Assembly (NCBI RefSeq): GCF_032118995.1
Contig: NC_092649.1
Span: 20,335,832-20,399,831 of the forward strand
Length of the DNA: 64,000 nt
Source of the DNA: Asterias amurensis
Taxonomy: Eukaryota; Echinodermata; Asteroidea; Forcipulatida; Asteriidae
Direction: 5' to 3'
Below, piece by piece: positions 1-14,100 of the stretch. The translations under genes and the position numbers were made by a program. Every line of letters begins with the position of its first letter. Positions within the stretch are counted from its first letter, which is position 1. Under the pieces are notes generated by a model that made no database searches, was not told where the DNA came from, and saw only the letters and a program-made list of their open reading frames with translations.

Positions 1-2044
1 TTTGGTATTTAGTGGCTCTAACCGTAAAATTGTACCTGATTTGTTTATTTATAAGTTTGTTGGTTCTCTTTCTGATTTTATTTTCATCGCAGCTTGTGTT
101 TGGATGTATTTATAGTAGCTAGTTAAAGTCAGCCTCTGCTTTATATATATATATATTTTTGTTTTAATCAAAAACTTTTTTTGTGTTGTCAAGATTTCTA
201 CTATCAAATTTTTGTATTAGCCATCAAATTTGGAGTTTTCAGCATAACTTAAGTTTGCCACAAATGATCAATCAAAGTACACAATATTGGTATATATTTA
301 GCTCAAATCTACTTCATTATATTTAAAGGAAGTCAGAAGAACTTATGCCATAATATTTTTTTTTTATTATATATTTTTTTTTTTTGGGGGGGGGTTGTTT
401 TGTTAATCATACCGCCGTATTATTCTGCTAAAATACACATAATAGAAATGCCATTTTTGAAAAGCAAACACCAAAAGCACAAATGCTTTTTTCATTTAAC
501 TGTTTCCAGGTTTTTCATGCCAATCATTTAATTTAGGTTAAATGAAACACTGTTAGAACACAATACATTAAATAGACAAACACAACCTTTATTTAAATAT
601 GCAATTTCTATTAGAGGCTTTTTTAAACCCTGGTTTTGAACTACAATTTATGAAAATTAATTCAGTTGATGTTTTTCTTTGACATAGGGTTTACACCTGA
701 TGACTACAGTTTCCCAACCCGTCTTCAACAAGAAAGAAAGTAATGTAAGTGTCTTAAGATATTGCAGTTACTTCTTAAAGATCAAATTCTGAGAGGATCA
801 TTGTTGAAAACAAATTTAAAATAGTTAGTACTTGACAACCACTGAATACACGGACCTAGGATTCCCTTGGCAACCAAAATTAGCTGTACATTGCCAGCCT
901 GTGTTGAACTGTCGAACAGCTGGGGCCAAGTAAGTGCAAGGACTATCATTGACCAAAGTTTGACTAAGCCCAACCTCTGTCTAGTTGGACTACTCTAGTC
1001 AACTATTTGACTACCAGGCATTGTCGCACCGCTGTTTACCACTAGCTGTTTTCATAGCACAGTGCACACTGGACCAGTTATAATAAAAAGAATACAGGCG
1101 TTAAACTGCTGGTCGCTCCGAGATTACTTGACAAGAGTCATTTTTTAATGAACTAATACCCCGTTCACACAGGACTATGACCTTACGAAGATATTGCCAA
1201 TCTCCCCGATTTCGGGGGGTTTGATCGCTGTCAAAATCCACCAATTTAGCAAATTGAAGACTCCACTCAACTTTACTGCTTCTACGTAAACAATGTTTTT
1301 GACTGGCTTGGTTAGCGATTGGTCAAGCTCTCGGCCACTTTTCCATCATAGTAGAAGCGGCGTCTATGTGTGAACGGGGTATAAGACTGGTAGTGCGAGT
1401 AAAATAACCAATAACACTGAAAGTGGGGGTTAAACCCTGTGTTTCTGGTTCATTTAGCAGGCCCCCATGTTTACACAGTTCCTCAGTGATTAAGTTCACG
1501 TATGAGGCATCCTTGGTTTCATTATCAGAAATATATATTAATATATCCAAATATCTATTTGTCTTGCCCTGACAGCGAGAGCAAGGTATTTTACTTGGAG
1601 TTGCTGGGGTGGATGTTCCTGTCAAAGAACTTCTAAAACTGACTCCGCCCTATAAGGTAAGCTAAGCTTTAAAATCAACCAGGACAAGCTTCGTTGGCTC
1701 AGTGCTGAAAGGTCTTTAATTGCAATATCATACTCTTGATAATCAAAGGTTGTTAAAAAGTACATCAGTTTGAGAACAAAATGCTTTTCTTAGAGAGTTA
1801 ATACTTCTTTTCGCCAACAATTACTTTGGAGAACACTGTTGATCAATAAACTACATTTCCTCAAAATAGTTTATACTATCAACAGTTGCAGTGCTTCTCA
1901 CAAAGTAAGTTATTTAAGTATTTACCAATCTATGTATAACCCTACCTTTAAAGTGAAATGTAGGGCCTACTTATGGACTTTAGAAGAGATATTTTCCCCT
2001 CTTTTTTTTAAGTGTTTCTGTAATGTTTTTATGTGTATATTCAG
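1..2044. other. Intron of the alpha-2/delta gene (presumed), no exon identified
   Basis: This is AT-rich DNA with T and G homopolymer runs at about 352-396. It contains a terminal-inverted-repeat element at 1157-1381. No exon matching the alpha-2/delta segment before the Cache block could be recognised. Confidence 0.6.
1157..1381. mobile_element. MITE with ACCCCGTTCACAC inverted termini
   Basis: The left end TACCCCGTTCACAC is matched by the inverted right end GTGTGAACGGGGTA. Both ends are flanked by TAA, suggesting a 3-bp target duplication of the PIF/Harbinger type. No transposase is present. The superfamily is inference. Confidence 0.65.
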
Positions 2045-2197
2045 CTTGGTGTAAATGGCTACCCATTCGCAATCACCAACAATGGCTACATCCTATATCA
2101 TCCTGACCTTCGACCTAAGGATTCCTATGGCAACCTCAAGCCTAACTACAACAGTGTGGATCTAGCTGAGGTGGAGTTGTCAGATGTAGACGAACAG
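2045..2197 (+). CDS. alpha-2/delta exon encoding Cache-domain core (first exon in window)
   Basis: The exon is phase 0-0 and 51 codons long. It reads [35 protein letters not shown], the most conserved block of alpha-2/delta-3/4 Cache domains. The acceptor is ATTCAG and the donor GTAAAG. Its protein continues without a gap into the exon at 11155, across a 9-kb intron. I did not find the preceding exon between 1 and 2044. Confidence 0.95.
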
Positions 2198-5100
2198 GTA
2201 AAGAATCTTCTACTAAGTTATATTTCAGCTTTTGACTTTGGGTATTTGTGATTGGCAGTGAGAGGTAGCAACTCAATGTCTCATGAAGTTTGTTAACAAT
2301 GGCGTGTCATGGCAGTTAATAGCACCGGATTCAAACTCTGATATTTCTGATCAGCAGAGTGTGGGTTCGAGTCCTAGCCGTGACGCCTGTGTCCGTGAGC
2401 AAGATACCTAACCATGTTGCTTCATCTTTCGGATTTGACGTAAGGCCGTTGGTCCCTTGTGTCAAGTAACGCACGTAAAAGAAACCCAGTGCAATAGTGG
2501 AAAAGAGAAGGGGTTCGCCCGATGTTCCTGGTTTGATTGGCAGCATATTGAGCCACTGCACCTTGTAAACCATTACATGGTGCTATGTAAAAAGAATAGG
2601 TCTCATATTTGAAATATAGTCCAACATATCTTGCAGTTAAAGGCAGTGGACACTATTGGTAACTACTCAAAATAATTATTAGCATAAAACCTTTCTTTGG
2701 TGACAGGTAATGGGGAGAGGTTGGTGGTATAAAACATCGTGAGAAACAGCTCCCTCTAAAGTGCCATAGTTTTGGAGAAAGAAGTAATTTTCCACGAATT
2801 TGATTTGGAGACCTCAAGTTTAGAACTTGAGGTCTCGAAATCAACCATCTAAACGCACACAACTTCGTGTGACAAGGGTGTTTTCTTCTTTCATTATTAT
2901 CTCGCAACTTTGATGACCGATTGAGCTCAAATTTTCACAGCTTTGTTATTTTATGCATATGTTGAGATACACAAACTGTGAAGGCTAGTCTTTGACAATT
3001 ACCAATAGTGTCCACTGCCTTTAAAGCGCCTTGAGGGTCACTGAGTGACGGATATGCACACTATATAAGAAGCCACTATTATTATTATTATTATTACCAT
3101 TTGGAATGAATTGAAATGATAACGGATCTATCACGAAATGCTGAAAAATGCTCAGTTGCAATGTCTATTTGCTTGTCTGTGGGGTTTGTTTGTTTGTTTG
3201 GTTGTTTGCTTGTGTCTGTGCTTGTTGGTTTGTTTGCTTGATTGCTTGTCATGATTGCTCGCTTGTCATGTTGCATTTTTCCCTCCTTTTTTGTCATAGG
3301 TTGTTTAGTTTTGTGGTGGTTGGCTGTATTGTTTTTCTTTTGGTTTGTTTGTTTATTTGTTAGTGTGTGTTTTTTTTTTTCAATCATGCATTCATTTTTG
3401 GTCGTTACTCAATTTCTGTTTTTCATTGCTCTTCTTTGTATTCTTGTGTGTTTTATGCGTTGTGTGTTTACTGTTTCTTTTTCTGGTGTCTTTGTGTTTG
3501 AACATTGCTATTCATTCAGGTTTCTGTTTTGGGTTTTTTTCACCAGCTCAACTACAGGAAAGAGTAACCACATTATCGTGCTTCACTTATTCACAATGCC
3601 TTCTTCTTATATATTCGTTGCCATAGTTACCTCCTAACAGTCTAATCGTCTAATCATTCAGGTTGCTGAACCAACCTTCATAGGTCGATATTTTGTGGTA
3701 CACTAAATCTCTGACATTATGTTCACGTCAGCGAGCTATTTTCGTTTGCATTAAAAGATCTCTCAGTCATTCTGTTTGCGCAGTCATGTGTTGTTAATAT
3801 TATTCCACCTCAGGAAAAACCTCTTTTGTATTTGTTTGTAAAGATGCTGACAATGAATCATTGACAAAGTGAGTCGTTTGATCCAAGGAAAGTGAAATGC
3901 CTTGGTTGACCCAATACTCCAAGAAGCCGATATTATCCAACTCTAAAGCAACTTAAAAATATGGTGCAACAAAAGTGACAGAACGCCGATTAAAACTGTG
4001 CAGCACCAAAAGTGATAAAAATACTATTGAGAGCGCCATCACGCTGTTAAAATATGGCGCATTGAAACTTCAGATAAACTGAAACTTCAGTTAAACTGAA
4101 ATAAGGTGTTTGTACATGTAGCTGTTTTTACCTGTGAAGCTTTTACAAATGAATATTTTACCGTTTTGCGTGTCATGGTCGAGCACTGGACTCAAGCCTT
4201 GGGTTTTTCTTTTAAGCAGAGTGTGGGTTAAGTCTCAGTCGTGACAAGTATATATGTCATTAATCAAGACACTTTTAAGACCGTTAAAACCGTTATTGCT
4301 GCGTCCTTCGAATGGGGCGTAAAGCCGTTGGTCATGTGTGTTGTGTAATATACATACAACAACCAGTGCACTTATCGAAAAGAGAAGGGGTTCGCCCCGG
4401 TGTTCCTGGTTTGATTGGCAGCATATTGCGCCACAGCAACCATTACGTAGTGCTATATGTGAATGAATTTGGTTTCATCCCTCAAAAACGTAGCTCCACA
4501 ATACTGAATGTTGAAGTGCCTTGAGTGTCACTGAGTGACGGATATGAGCGCATATAAGAAGCAACTATTATTATTATTTGTTGTAGTGATGCAAATAGTC
4601 AGAAATAATATTGATTACCCTTCCTCTTATTTCTATACCATTCAAAATAATAACTGAAAAGCACTTGCACCGTTTCCTCTTCAAATGAAACCGTTACAAT
4701 ATGGCGATATCCTTAAATACACCTTTTCAATATGCACTGTGATTTATTTCCATGGAAACTACAGCAAAAAGCTTTCTGTATTGATATTTGCAAAAAGATA
4801 TTTAATCTGGCTATTAATATTTCTATATTTAGTATCTTCATCCTATATTTCAACACATCAATAACAATTTCATTTATGTCATAATGTTGCACCTTCTTTC
4901 TTTTTTCCCTTCAAGCCAAACTGGAGGTTTCATGTCTCCATCCTTGACACCGCTTGTATTTTTTATTGCCAAATCATCATCATTCACGTTGTGCCTTATT
5001 ATTATTATTATTATTTCTCTTTCTTCTGCTCCTTCATCTTCATAATCATCATCATCATCATCTTCAGGAGTTCGAACGAACGTCTTTAGATCTAGACCAA

Positions 5101-8100
5101 ATTCAGGTGATGGTATCCAACTGCACCCACAACCTCGTTATTATTACCCTCCTCCGGCCTTGGAAAGTTTTGATTAGCCTCCCCTTTCCTTCCTACTCTA
5201 AACTCTCTGGCCCTGAATGGTGTGGTTGTTAACTCTCTTTATCTCATTCTTCTACTCAGACTTAATTCTTAACTCCTCGTATCTTTGGAAAGATAAGATG
5301 CAAAAATGTTGATAAGCAAAAGTTTATTTCTTTAAAGGAAATGTATCAGTTGGTAATCACTCTTAAAATCGATGGCAATAAATACCTCTGGTTAGAAGCC
5401 TTTAGCAGCATTTGTTGTAGTAAAAGACATTTTGAGAAACATTTCACTCTGAAGTAATGTTTTTCCCAAAATTTGAATCTGAGAAGGGTATCTGCATTAT
5501 TCTTCTCAGATCGTGTAGTCCTATGAGGGAATAAAACATTAAAATGCATCTTATTTATCTAAAGACAAAAGATATATCGCTCAAAATAATCTAATTCTAG
5601 CCTAAGCCAAATTGCTTAAAGAAGCTTAACAGTAAAAACATGGCGTATTTGCTGGCTTACCAACTTTGTTATTGCTAAGCAGATTGGAATGAGCAGCACT
5701 AATCTAAACTTCAGTTGTACAAAAGGGTAAAAACAATTTAAAATCATCATTTTGGGAAATTGTTTCTTTATTAAAAACTAGGAAACAAAATAATCCTGTT
5801 AAAAGAAAGGATGAAATACCAAAAGAACACAAATACGATTTGGGTGATATATCTTATCTTACAAATATTGGACGCATATGAGTACAATGTAGCAAAAAAT
5901 GATCATGAGGTAAAATCTGGACTGTTCTATTTCATGAGGCAAAGCCGAGCGAAATGGAATAGTCCAGATTTCAACCAATTAATATCATTCTGCTATATTT
6001 TATAAATAAAATGCATCCTGTGTTTGTTTTATATACCTCACACATAGATCCTTGTCATTTGATATTTTCCATATCATTTTTTTTCTTTTTCAACAATAAA
6101 TAAGACAAAGTTTTGAACATACGGCTTGTAATTTATTTCAACCATAAGATATTAAAGGCCGATAGTTGCATAGCTTGTGTCATTGGCAAGCAAGCATTTG
6201 TGCGTGTGCTTTTATAATATAATGCAATTAACACAAACAGGCTGACTGCCACAAATCTGATTGTACAGGTGCAAAATGTTCAAAGCATCCTATATTTGTC
6301 AATTTATGACTCCTATATTTGTTAATATAGGACTCCCATATTTATCAATACAGGACTCCTATATTTGTTTTTAATACAGGACTCCTATACTTACCAATAT
6401 ATGACTCCTATATTACGCAATACAGGACTCCTATATTTATCAATATACTGATATAGGACTCCTCTATTTATCAATATTGGACTTTTGGTGTGTGAAATTT
6501 TGGTGTGTTGGAACAGTATAGCAAAATAAAGTATGACACGTGATGAGTATTCCTACCAAACAAATGACAAGGATCTATTAGTGTGGATATACAAAAACAG
6601 TTCTAAAACTAGTAATTTTAGCCCATTCCATGAATGTACCAAACCGATCACCTTGACTCACCAATAATTGACATTTTGAAAAACCCTCCAACCAATCTCA
6701 CTGTACCACCAAAGGTAACACCAACTGTAGCTGGAATGACCCCCCATCACTCCCTACTCCATTCATTTAACACTTAAACCTTCACCTTTGAACTCTGACC
6801 TTTTGATCCTTGAACTTGCCTTTATGACAACCTGCATCTTTCTATCATGCACTTTGCATCTTGAATAGGCATCCTATATTTATCAGGGATAGGTATCCTA
6901 TATTAATAAGACAGCTGCTGAACTCGGCATTTGTTATTGTGATAACAACTGTTAATCTTAATCAAGTGTGCTTTATAGCATGCCGATAACTAGTGTGTTT
7001 GACACATGAGTATAAAGGTTAAAATGTTAGGAAACAGTCATTTTGATATTCAGCCTGTCGTGATGTCATGAGTCTTTACGAGCACTGGACTCAAGCTTTG
7101 GTGTTTCCAATCAACAGAGTGTGGGTACTTACAAGAATACTTCACCATTATTGCTTTGTCTTTCAGATGGGACATCAAGCGGTATAGGTCCCCTTAAATT
7201 GGTAGAATTCTTAGTTGCAATGTAAAATAGCCACTGTGCTTGTATAAAAGTTTCTAAGCATCAATATTGCGCTTGTATAAAAGTTTCTTAGTATCAATAT
7301 CACTCAGATATTTAATGGTAAGAAAATTTGGTAGTTAAAACTAAGCAACATTCTTTTAAGCAAACTCCTTTTTACACAAATTTTGCAAGAAAAGGATTGT
7401 TCCATATTCATGTGTCACTCGCTGGCTAGATATATTTGTCAGCAATTCTTTTTTTCCAAGCAGCATCAGGGAATAACATTAGGCAGATGTTCCAAGGATA
7501 GTAAAAAACCAGCATTATTGGATTTCGATCAATTCAAGTCAAACCATGCACCAATAAATTTAATTATGAATCTATTATAACCAATGCAGTATTAAGTCAC
7601 GTACCTAGGGGAATACATAGGGAATGGGAATTAATACTGTCCGCAGCACACCTGTGCGCTATTCTCAAACGTAAATTTTCATGATGTATGTTTGTATTGC
7701 GACATACAGCCATAATCAATGTCAGATACTCCCATGTGCTTACTCGGAGCTTTCAGGGCCCAATTTCATAGAGCTGCTAAGCACAAAAATTTGCGTAGCA
7801 TTCTTTCCTTAATAAAAACAGGATTACGCACTGTATCAACTAAATTTCCAAGTAATTTTCAGGATAAGCCAATGATCTGAATACCAGTATCAAGCAATAT
7901 GCAACTAATGGAAATTTGGTTGGTAATCCTGTTTTTAAGGAAGAAATTACATGATAAGCAAATTTGTGTGCTTAGCAAGCTCTATGAAATTGGGCCCTGG
8001 AGACAGATGACATTGCACAGATTCCCTATGGAGAGAACTCACACAAATCAAGAGGAAAGATTTGTAATATTTGCTCGTCCTTCTAGTGAAACTTGGAGGC

Positions 8101-11100
8101 GAACAGCAAGGATTGTTTTTTTTTAGCAAGGATGAGTAGTTTATAAATGTTTGCATCGAGGACAAAGAATAATATTCTGTTTTCCCTGATGTGTGTAAAG
8201 CACTGTATACCACTTTCTCTGAGTCCTAGGAAAAAAATTCTTAGTTACTCGGATGAGGTTCGAACCTGGGATCTTTGCCATTCTAGAGTAGATGTCTTAC
8301 CACTGGACCACCGAGTTTGCCTGCTAGCTTAAAGCCATTATACACTTTCGGTAAACAGTATTGTCCAAGTCCCACACTTCGTGTATCACAACTTATATAT
8401 AAAATAACAATCCTGTGGAAATTTAGGCTCAATCGGACATCGGAGTCGGGAGAAAATAACGGGAAAACCCACTCCTGTTTTCGCGCGTTTCGCCGTGTCA
8501 TGACATGTGTTTATAACAAATCCGTAATTCTCGTTAACGAGAATTTATATTGTTTTACCGTTTTCTCAAAAAGTAAAGCATTTCATGGACTAATATTTCA
8601 AGAGAAGTCTTTCACCATTACCTTCTGTAAACCCTGTAAATTATTTGTAAATCTGTGAACTTTTTTTTTTTTTTCTGTACCGAAAGGGTCCAATGGCTTT
8701 AAGGTGGTTTGAAGTTATATTATAGCTGCGGATACTGCAACAATTCAATAGATCTTAGTTGGTTTTACCCATGCACTGATGCTTGGTACTGTCAAGAGTC
8801 CTGTGAAGAAGAAAAACACAGGCTGGTTACTTAGGTGGGATTCGAACCCACAACCCCGCTAGAGCAAAGCACGTTCCCAAGTCCTATGAAAACTAACCCA
8901 CAGGCATATCACTCCGGTGGGATTCACACCCCTGATCTTTGCCATTCTAGTGCAAATTTACTAGAAAATTACTAGAAAATTTCTTACCGTGATTATTTGG
9001 GCTTAATCCAATTTGTGAGTCGGGAGAAAATACTGAAAATCAGGCACAATTTTTCAGCATGTGAACACAGACTATCCCTTGGGTTTTGTTTGTTACAACC
9101 AAAATCAGCTGCTGCTTTTTGTCAAGACTTAATTTCAGAGGGAAATATTTCACAGAAAAAAGGGTTCTAGTATAAACTTCATAATCATTTAGCTTTTTGC
9201 CAAATTGTTTAACAATTGTGTTTTACCCATAACAATCCCTTATATTACCTTTAATATGTATGTTAAATTGTTGACTCATCTGCAATGCCTTGTAGAGTAG
9301 GCTGTCAATGAAGGACAGCTCAGTAGATTAAAACTGACATTCATTTTGATTCATTACTCACAATATTGACAATACTATTATGTTAAATATTGTTAATTAA
9401 TTGACTAGCAACTCCAGCGATTCAATGGGAAAATACGAACCACATCCCTGCTCATGAGGTAGAAGGTCAACCATGAGAATGTCATTATATAATAGTTTTT
9501 TTTTTTTAAGGGAAGGTACACGTTTGGTACTTACTCAAAACAAATATTAACTTGAAAACTGATTTGGTAACGAGCATTGGAGCGTGGGAAATGACTCCCT
9601 CTGAAGTAACGTAGTTTTTGAGAAAGAGGTTATTTCTCACTAAAATAATAAAAGACTTCTAGCTAGAAATCTTTTATTTCTATCTGAAAGCACACAAATT
9701 CGTCCAATAAGGGTGTTTTTTCTTTCATTATTTTCTCGAAAACTTCGATGACCGATTGAGCCCAAATTTTCACAGGCTTGTCATTTTATGCTTATGATGG
9801 GATACGCCAAGTGAAAAGACTGGTCTATGACAATTACCAAAGGTGTACCTTCCCTTTAAGGAGGGACTTCGAGAACAAATTCAGTTTGCTGATTCAATAT
9901 TTTCCAATAGGTTGACTCCTTATAAAAATGGGTAATCTATAACCTCACGTTAAACTATGGTGTAAAATACCGCTGTGTTTGATACTCGTCATGTGCAATG
10001 GTTTTCAGAATCCAATCATTTTTAGAAAGCAATTATACTTAGTAGTCTGATGTTTCGAGCCTAGCAGAGTCTTTCTTGAAGAAACCCACAGCAAACACAA
10101 ACAGGTATTCTATACATTGTCATTTAGCCTTCAAGACAGAGACTTTGCTAGAGTCAAGACTACAGGCAACTATTTGTTTTGGGCCAGTTAGCAGTTTGTA
10201 ACAGCTCATTCTATTTTTCAATTCGAATTACAAACAGCTCCTTTTGGTGGTTCAAATTGAAGAAAAACTTGGTCAAACATTGACATTGTGCTCCTAGATT
10301 GGAGGTTGTTTTGTTTTTTCAGTTGAAAATCAAATAATTCTTAATGGAGATGCACTTGCCTAAACTAACATTGTTCCAGGACTAAGAATGTTACCTACAG
10401 GCAACTGTTTGCATGGCTTGCAGTGAAGACTACTGTGTAATGTTAAGGCATGCAATAGCAAAGGTTTTGGGGCATGAAAGATTTATACATAGGTTGCCGT
10501 GGAAACCAACCTTCACAGTTTTATTAATCCTGTATGTGTCACTCGATATGGTTCCAATATTAAACATGAAAAAAAAATAGTTCAAGGGTTTCACATCAGA
10601 TGTTAAAGGTAGGGTCATAGATTGGTTTTGTCAACGTAACCTATTGCTGATTTCTAAGTAAAATTACCTAGAAAGATATAATAATAACTACAGTTGAATA
10701 CATGTAAAAACAGCAACAAAAACATGGTATTTTCACCATTGGAATCCATCCACATATAGCAAGGTAACGGAGGATAGCAACCGCATCTCTGGCTGCAGTG
10801 TTCGCAAACAGACACCGACCCTCAGAAATCTGAGACACAATTCATGCATAAATCGCTTCTCACATCCCAACTTCAAATGTGTTGGGATGAAACATCTTCC
10901 AAACTACATGTATTATTACTTTGAAGAAAATCCTTTCTCAAAATAGTTTTTACTATCAACAGCTGCAGTGCTTCTCACCAAGTAAGTTGTCATGGTAATT
11001 ACATTTTACAAATTTATGACCCAACCTTTAAAACCAGACATGTAATAATAATTCATTGTAAAACAAAAATTCTTAAATTATTTTCTTCAATGAATAGAAT

Positions 11101-14100
11101 GAAACAATCTATGTGATGTTTGGTAATGAGGTTTTCTTGATTGTTTTACAACAGCTTCGGACGGCGATGGTGGACAGAAAAACCGGATACATGAATATGA
11201 CTGTCCGGATACACTCCAAGGATATGGTAAAAGGAATTCTTTATAACATAACATTAACGGCAGTGGACACTAGTGGTAGTTACTCAAAATAACTATTAGC
11301 ATAAAGCCTTACTTGGTAACGAGTAATGGGGAGCGGTTGATTGTATAAACCATTGTTAGAAACGGCTCCCTCTGAAGTGACGTATTTTTCGGGAAAGAAG
11401 TGATTTTCCACGAATTTGATTTCGAGAACTCAGATTTAGATTTTTAGGTCTCAAAATCAAGCATCTGAAAGCACACAACTTTGTGTGACAAGGGTGTTCT
11501 TTCTTTCATTATTATCTTGCAACTTCAACAACCAATTGAGCTCAAATTTCCATAGGTTTGTTATTTTATGTATATGTTGAGATACACCAAGTGAGGAGAC
11601 TGGTCGTTTGACAGTTACCAATAGTGTCCAGAGTCTTTATTTTACTCATTTCTCATTCAAAAAGTACCCAAACCCTTTAAGATCAAATCAAAGGTTGTGC
11701 TTGCCAATTCCATTATGGTTTATTAAACGGGTCATGCGTGTAAAGGCCACTGTGTAATCTAAGCACACTTTCTCTTAACATCCCAGTGGGTTTCTGTCAG
11801 CCCTCTAATGTGACGAACGTGACTTCCCTTCTCTGAAATCCAAGTCCTTTTCGCTGCATTGAGTTTCCGATCAATATTGATGTACTGCGGTTAAAATCGG
11901 GCGTTATTTGGTTTTACCGATTTGTAATTAAAAAAACGCATATGCGACAGTAACATTTAATATTGCTACTGGTCTGTGTATAATTGAAGGATGTTTTTTT
12001 TAGGTCAACATTGAAGGCTCATTTTTAACCATTTACAATTACTTCTTTCATTGTTTTTGCTCTGTAAAGAAAACAAACATATGTTGTTGCTTTTAGTCTT
12101 GAATTTTCATTTTTTGAGGAGCTCTTGTTTAAATCTCTAGCCTTGCCATTGAAGTGTGCTCTTGTTTTTTTTCTTTTTTCTTTTTTCATTTCTGTCTTTC
12201 AGAAGCGTTTATATTTTCAGCTGAATAATATCAGTTCTTGTATTAATTGCTAGCCTTAATTTCCCTTGAAGTGTGCTCATTTTAAAGCTTACATTTTCCT
12301 GCATTTGTATCTTTCCGAAACGTTTATATTTTGTATAAAATGCTAGCCTTATTTCCATTGAAATGTGTTCATTTTAAAGCTTACATTTTCCTGCATTTGT
12401 ATCTTTCCGAAACGTTTATATTTTGTATAAGTTGCTAGCCTTAATTTCCATTGAAATTTGCTAAATTTAAAGCTTTCATTTTCCTGCATTTCTATATTTC
12501 AGAAACGCTTATATTTTCGGCTGAATCACTACTACTACACTGACTTGGCAATGACGCCCTTCAGGTAATTTTAGCCCAGGGAGAGTGGTTTGGGGATGAG
12601 GTGTTATGATGTACATGTAGCAGTGTTATGGTGGAGAGGGAGAAATGAGGCTTGGGTGTTATGATAATGGGGAGGGGGTAATGAGGTAGTGGTTTTCAAG
12701 TGATGATTGGTAGGTTAAAAACCAAAATTAATATTCTTTATCCCCGGTGCAAATTTAACATTTAACTGGTACAGTAGGTTTGTTCTATCCACAAAGCTTA
12801 TCCCAGTTGATTTAAAACCCTTTTACATGGCTATGTTTAAACACCAGTTTAACATGATGGTAGGGAGTGTTTGAACATGGCAAAGTGTTTGTAACATGGC
12901 AAGAGGAATTTGAGTTAAATTTTGTAGAAATTCAACCCAGAGTTACGGCAAGCTGAGGCTTAAATGTCAGATTTGTTCTCAATTTTTAAAGGTTTTTTGA
13001 AAATGTTTTTGAACATTGATTCGGTGTCCAGAACTGTTAAGCCTGTCTGATAAATAATCAACCGTTTTTCTTGACGTTTTTTGACACAGTTTTGGTATTG
13101 TACTGTCTGGTGAAGCCGGTCATAATCAGCTAATAGGATATGAGACCTTCACTGATACTAGCGGAGATGGCAGCGGTAGTTTCATTGCAGACCTCTGCTT
13201 ACTTAGAGAAGGTTCGTGCGTAAAGGATTGATATTGTTGACAATTTGCTTATATTCAGGAAACCTTTTCTTAATGGGTATATGATTTACAGAATATATAA
13301 TCGTAATCAGTTTTTATATCGCACTTTTCACACTCGAAGGGCTTCTCAAACGCCTCCAATATCATTACCCCTGGTCACTGGACCATTTAATTCATTCCTT
13401 TTAACCATCTCATCTCCCTGGAGGAGTATACAGCCTGTGCAACAAATAGGCACTACAAAGATAAATCAATCGCAAGAACCATCTCTGCCCTCACAGGTAC
13501 CATCTACCCCTGGGTGGAGAGAAGCAATTATAGTAAAGCATCATGCTCAAGTGTTATGACCGGGACTTGAACCCACACTGCTGATCAGAAACACCAGAGC
13601 TTGAGTTCGGTGCTCTTATCCGCTCGGCCACGACACCCCATATATATATGGCAACAATAGCATAAAGAGCTTAGAGTCTTCACTGCAAAGTAATGATCAG
13701 GTTGGTGGCTAGCCGCTTTTATTAACAGCGGGCAGCCACTAACCAAGGTCATTACCACACAATGAAGACCTCCTCACACTGCCATTAATAAATACCTTAA
13801 AGTCACCTGGAAGTGGTATTTTTTCAAAATAAAGCTTTTGTCACTAATATATGTGTTTTGATGAGTGGAATGTGAATAAACAGTTAAGTAGGTTCTAAAA
13901 AATCAGTTCTTATGTTATTTACAAATTTAAGAGTAGACTCCGACCCGAGAGGGCGCTGTTCGTGACGTCAATCGAGGCAGACTTTGCCTGTAATGCGTAG
14001 AGTAAACACAATTGCAAAGTACATGTACGGACCAAGTCGTGAGTTTGTAAGTTAAAAAAAAATGGCAATGCCGCCCAGGTGTATTGCTGCTGAATGTAGA

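Noticed and set aside
687..738. Possible upstream alpha-2/delta exon reading GFTPDDYSFPTRLQQERK after an ATAG acceptor
   Set aside because: It does not resemble the family segment expected before the Cache block, and no in-frame donor follows before the TAA.
3148..3637. Cys/Phe-rich membrane-like proteins in a run of overlapping frames
   Set aside because: The frames come from a TTTG/TTGT low-complexity tract and exist in several phases at once.
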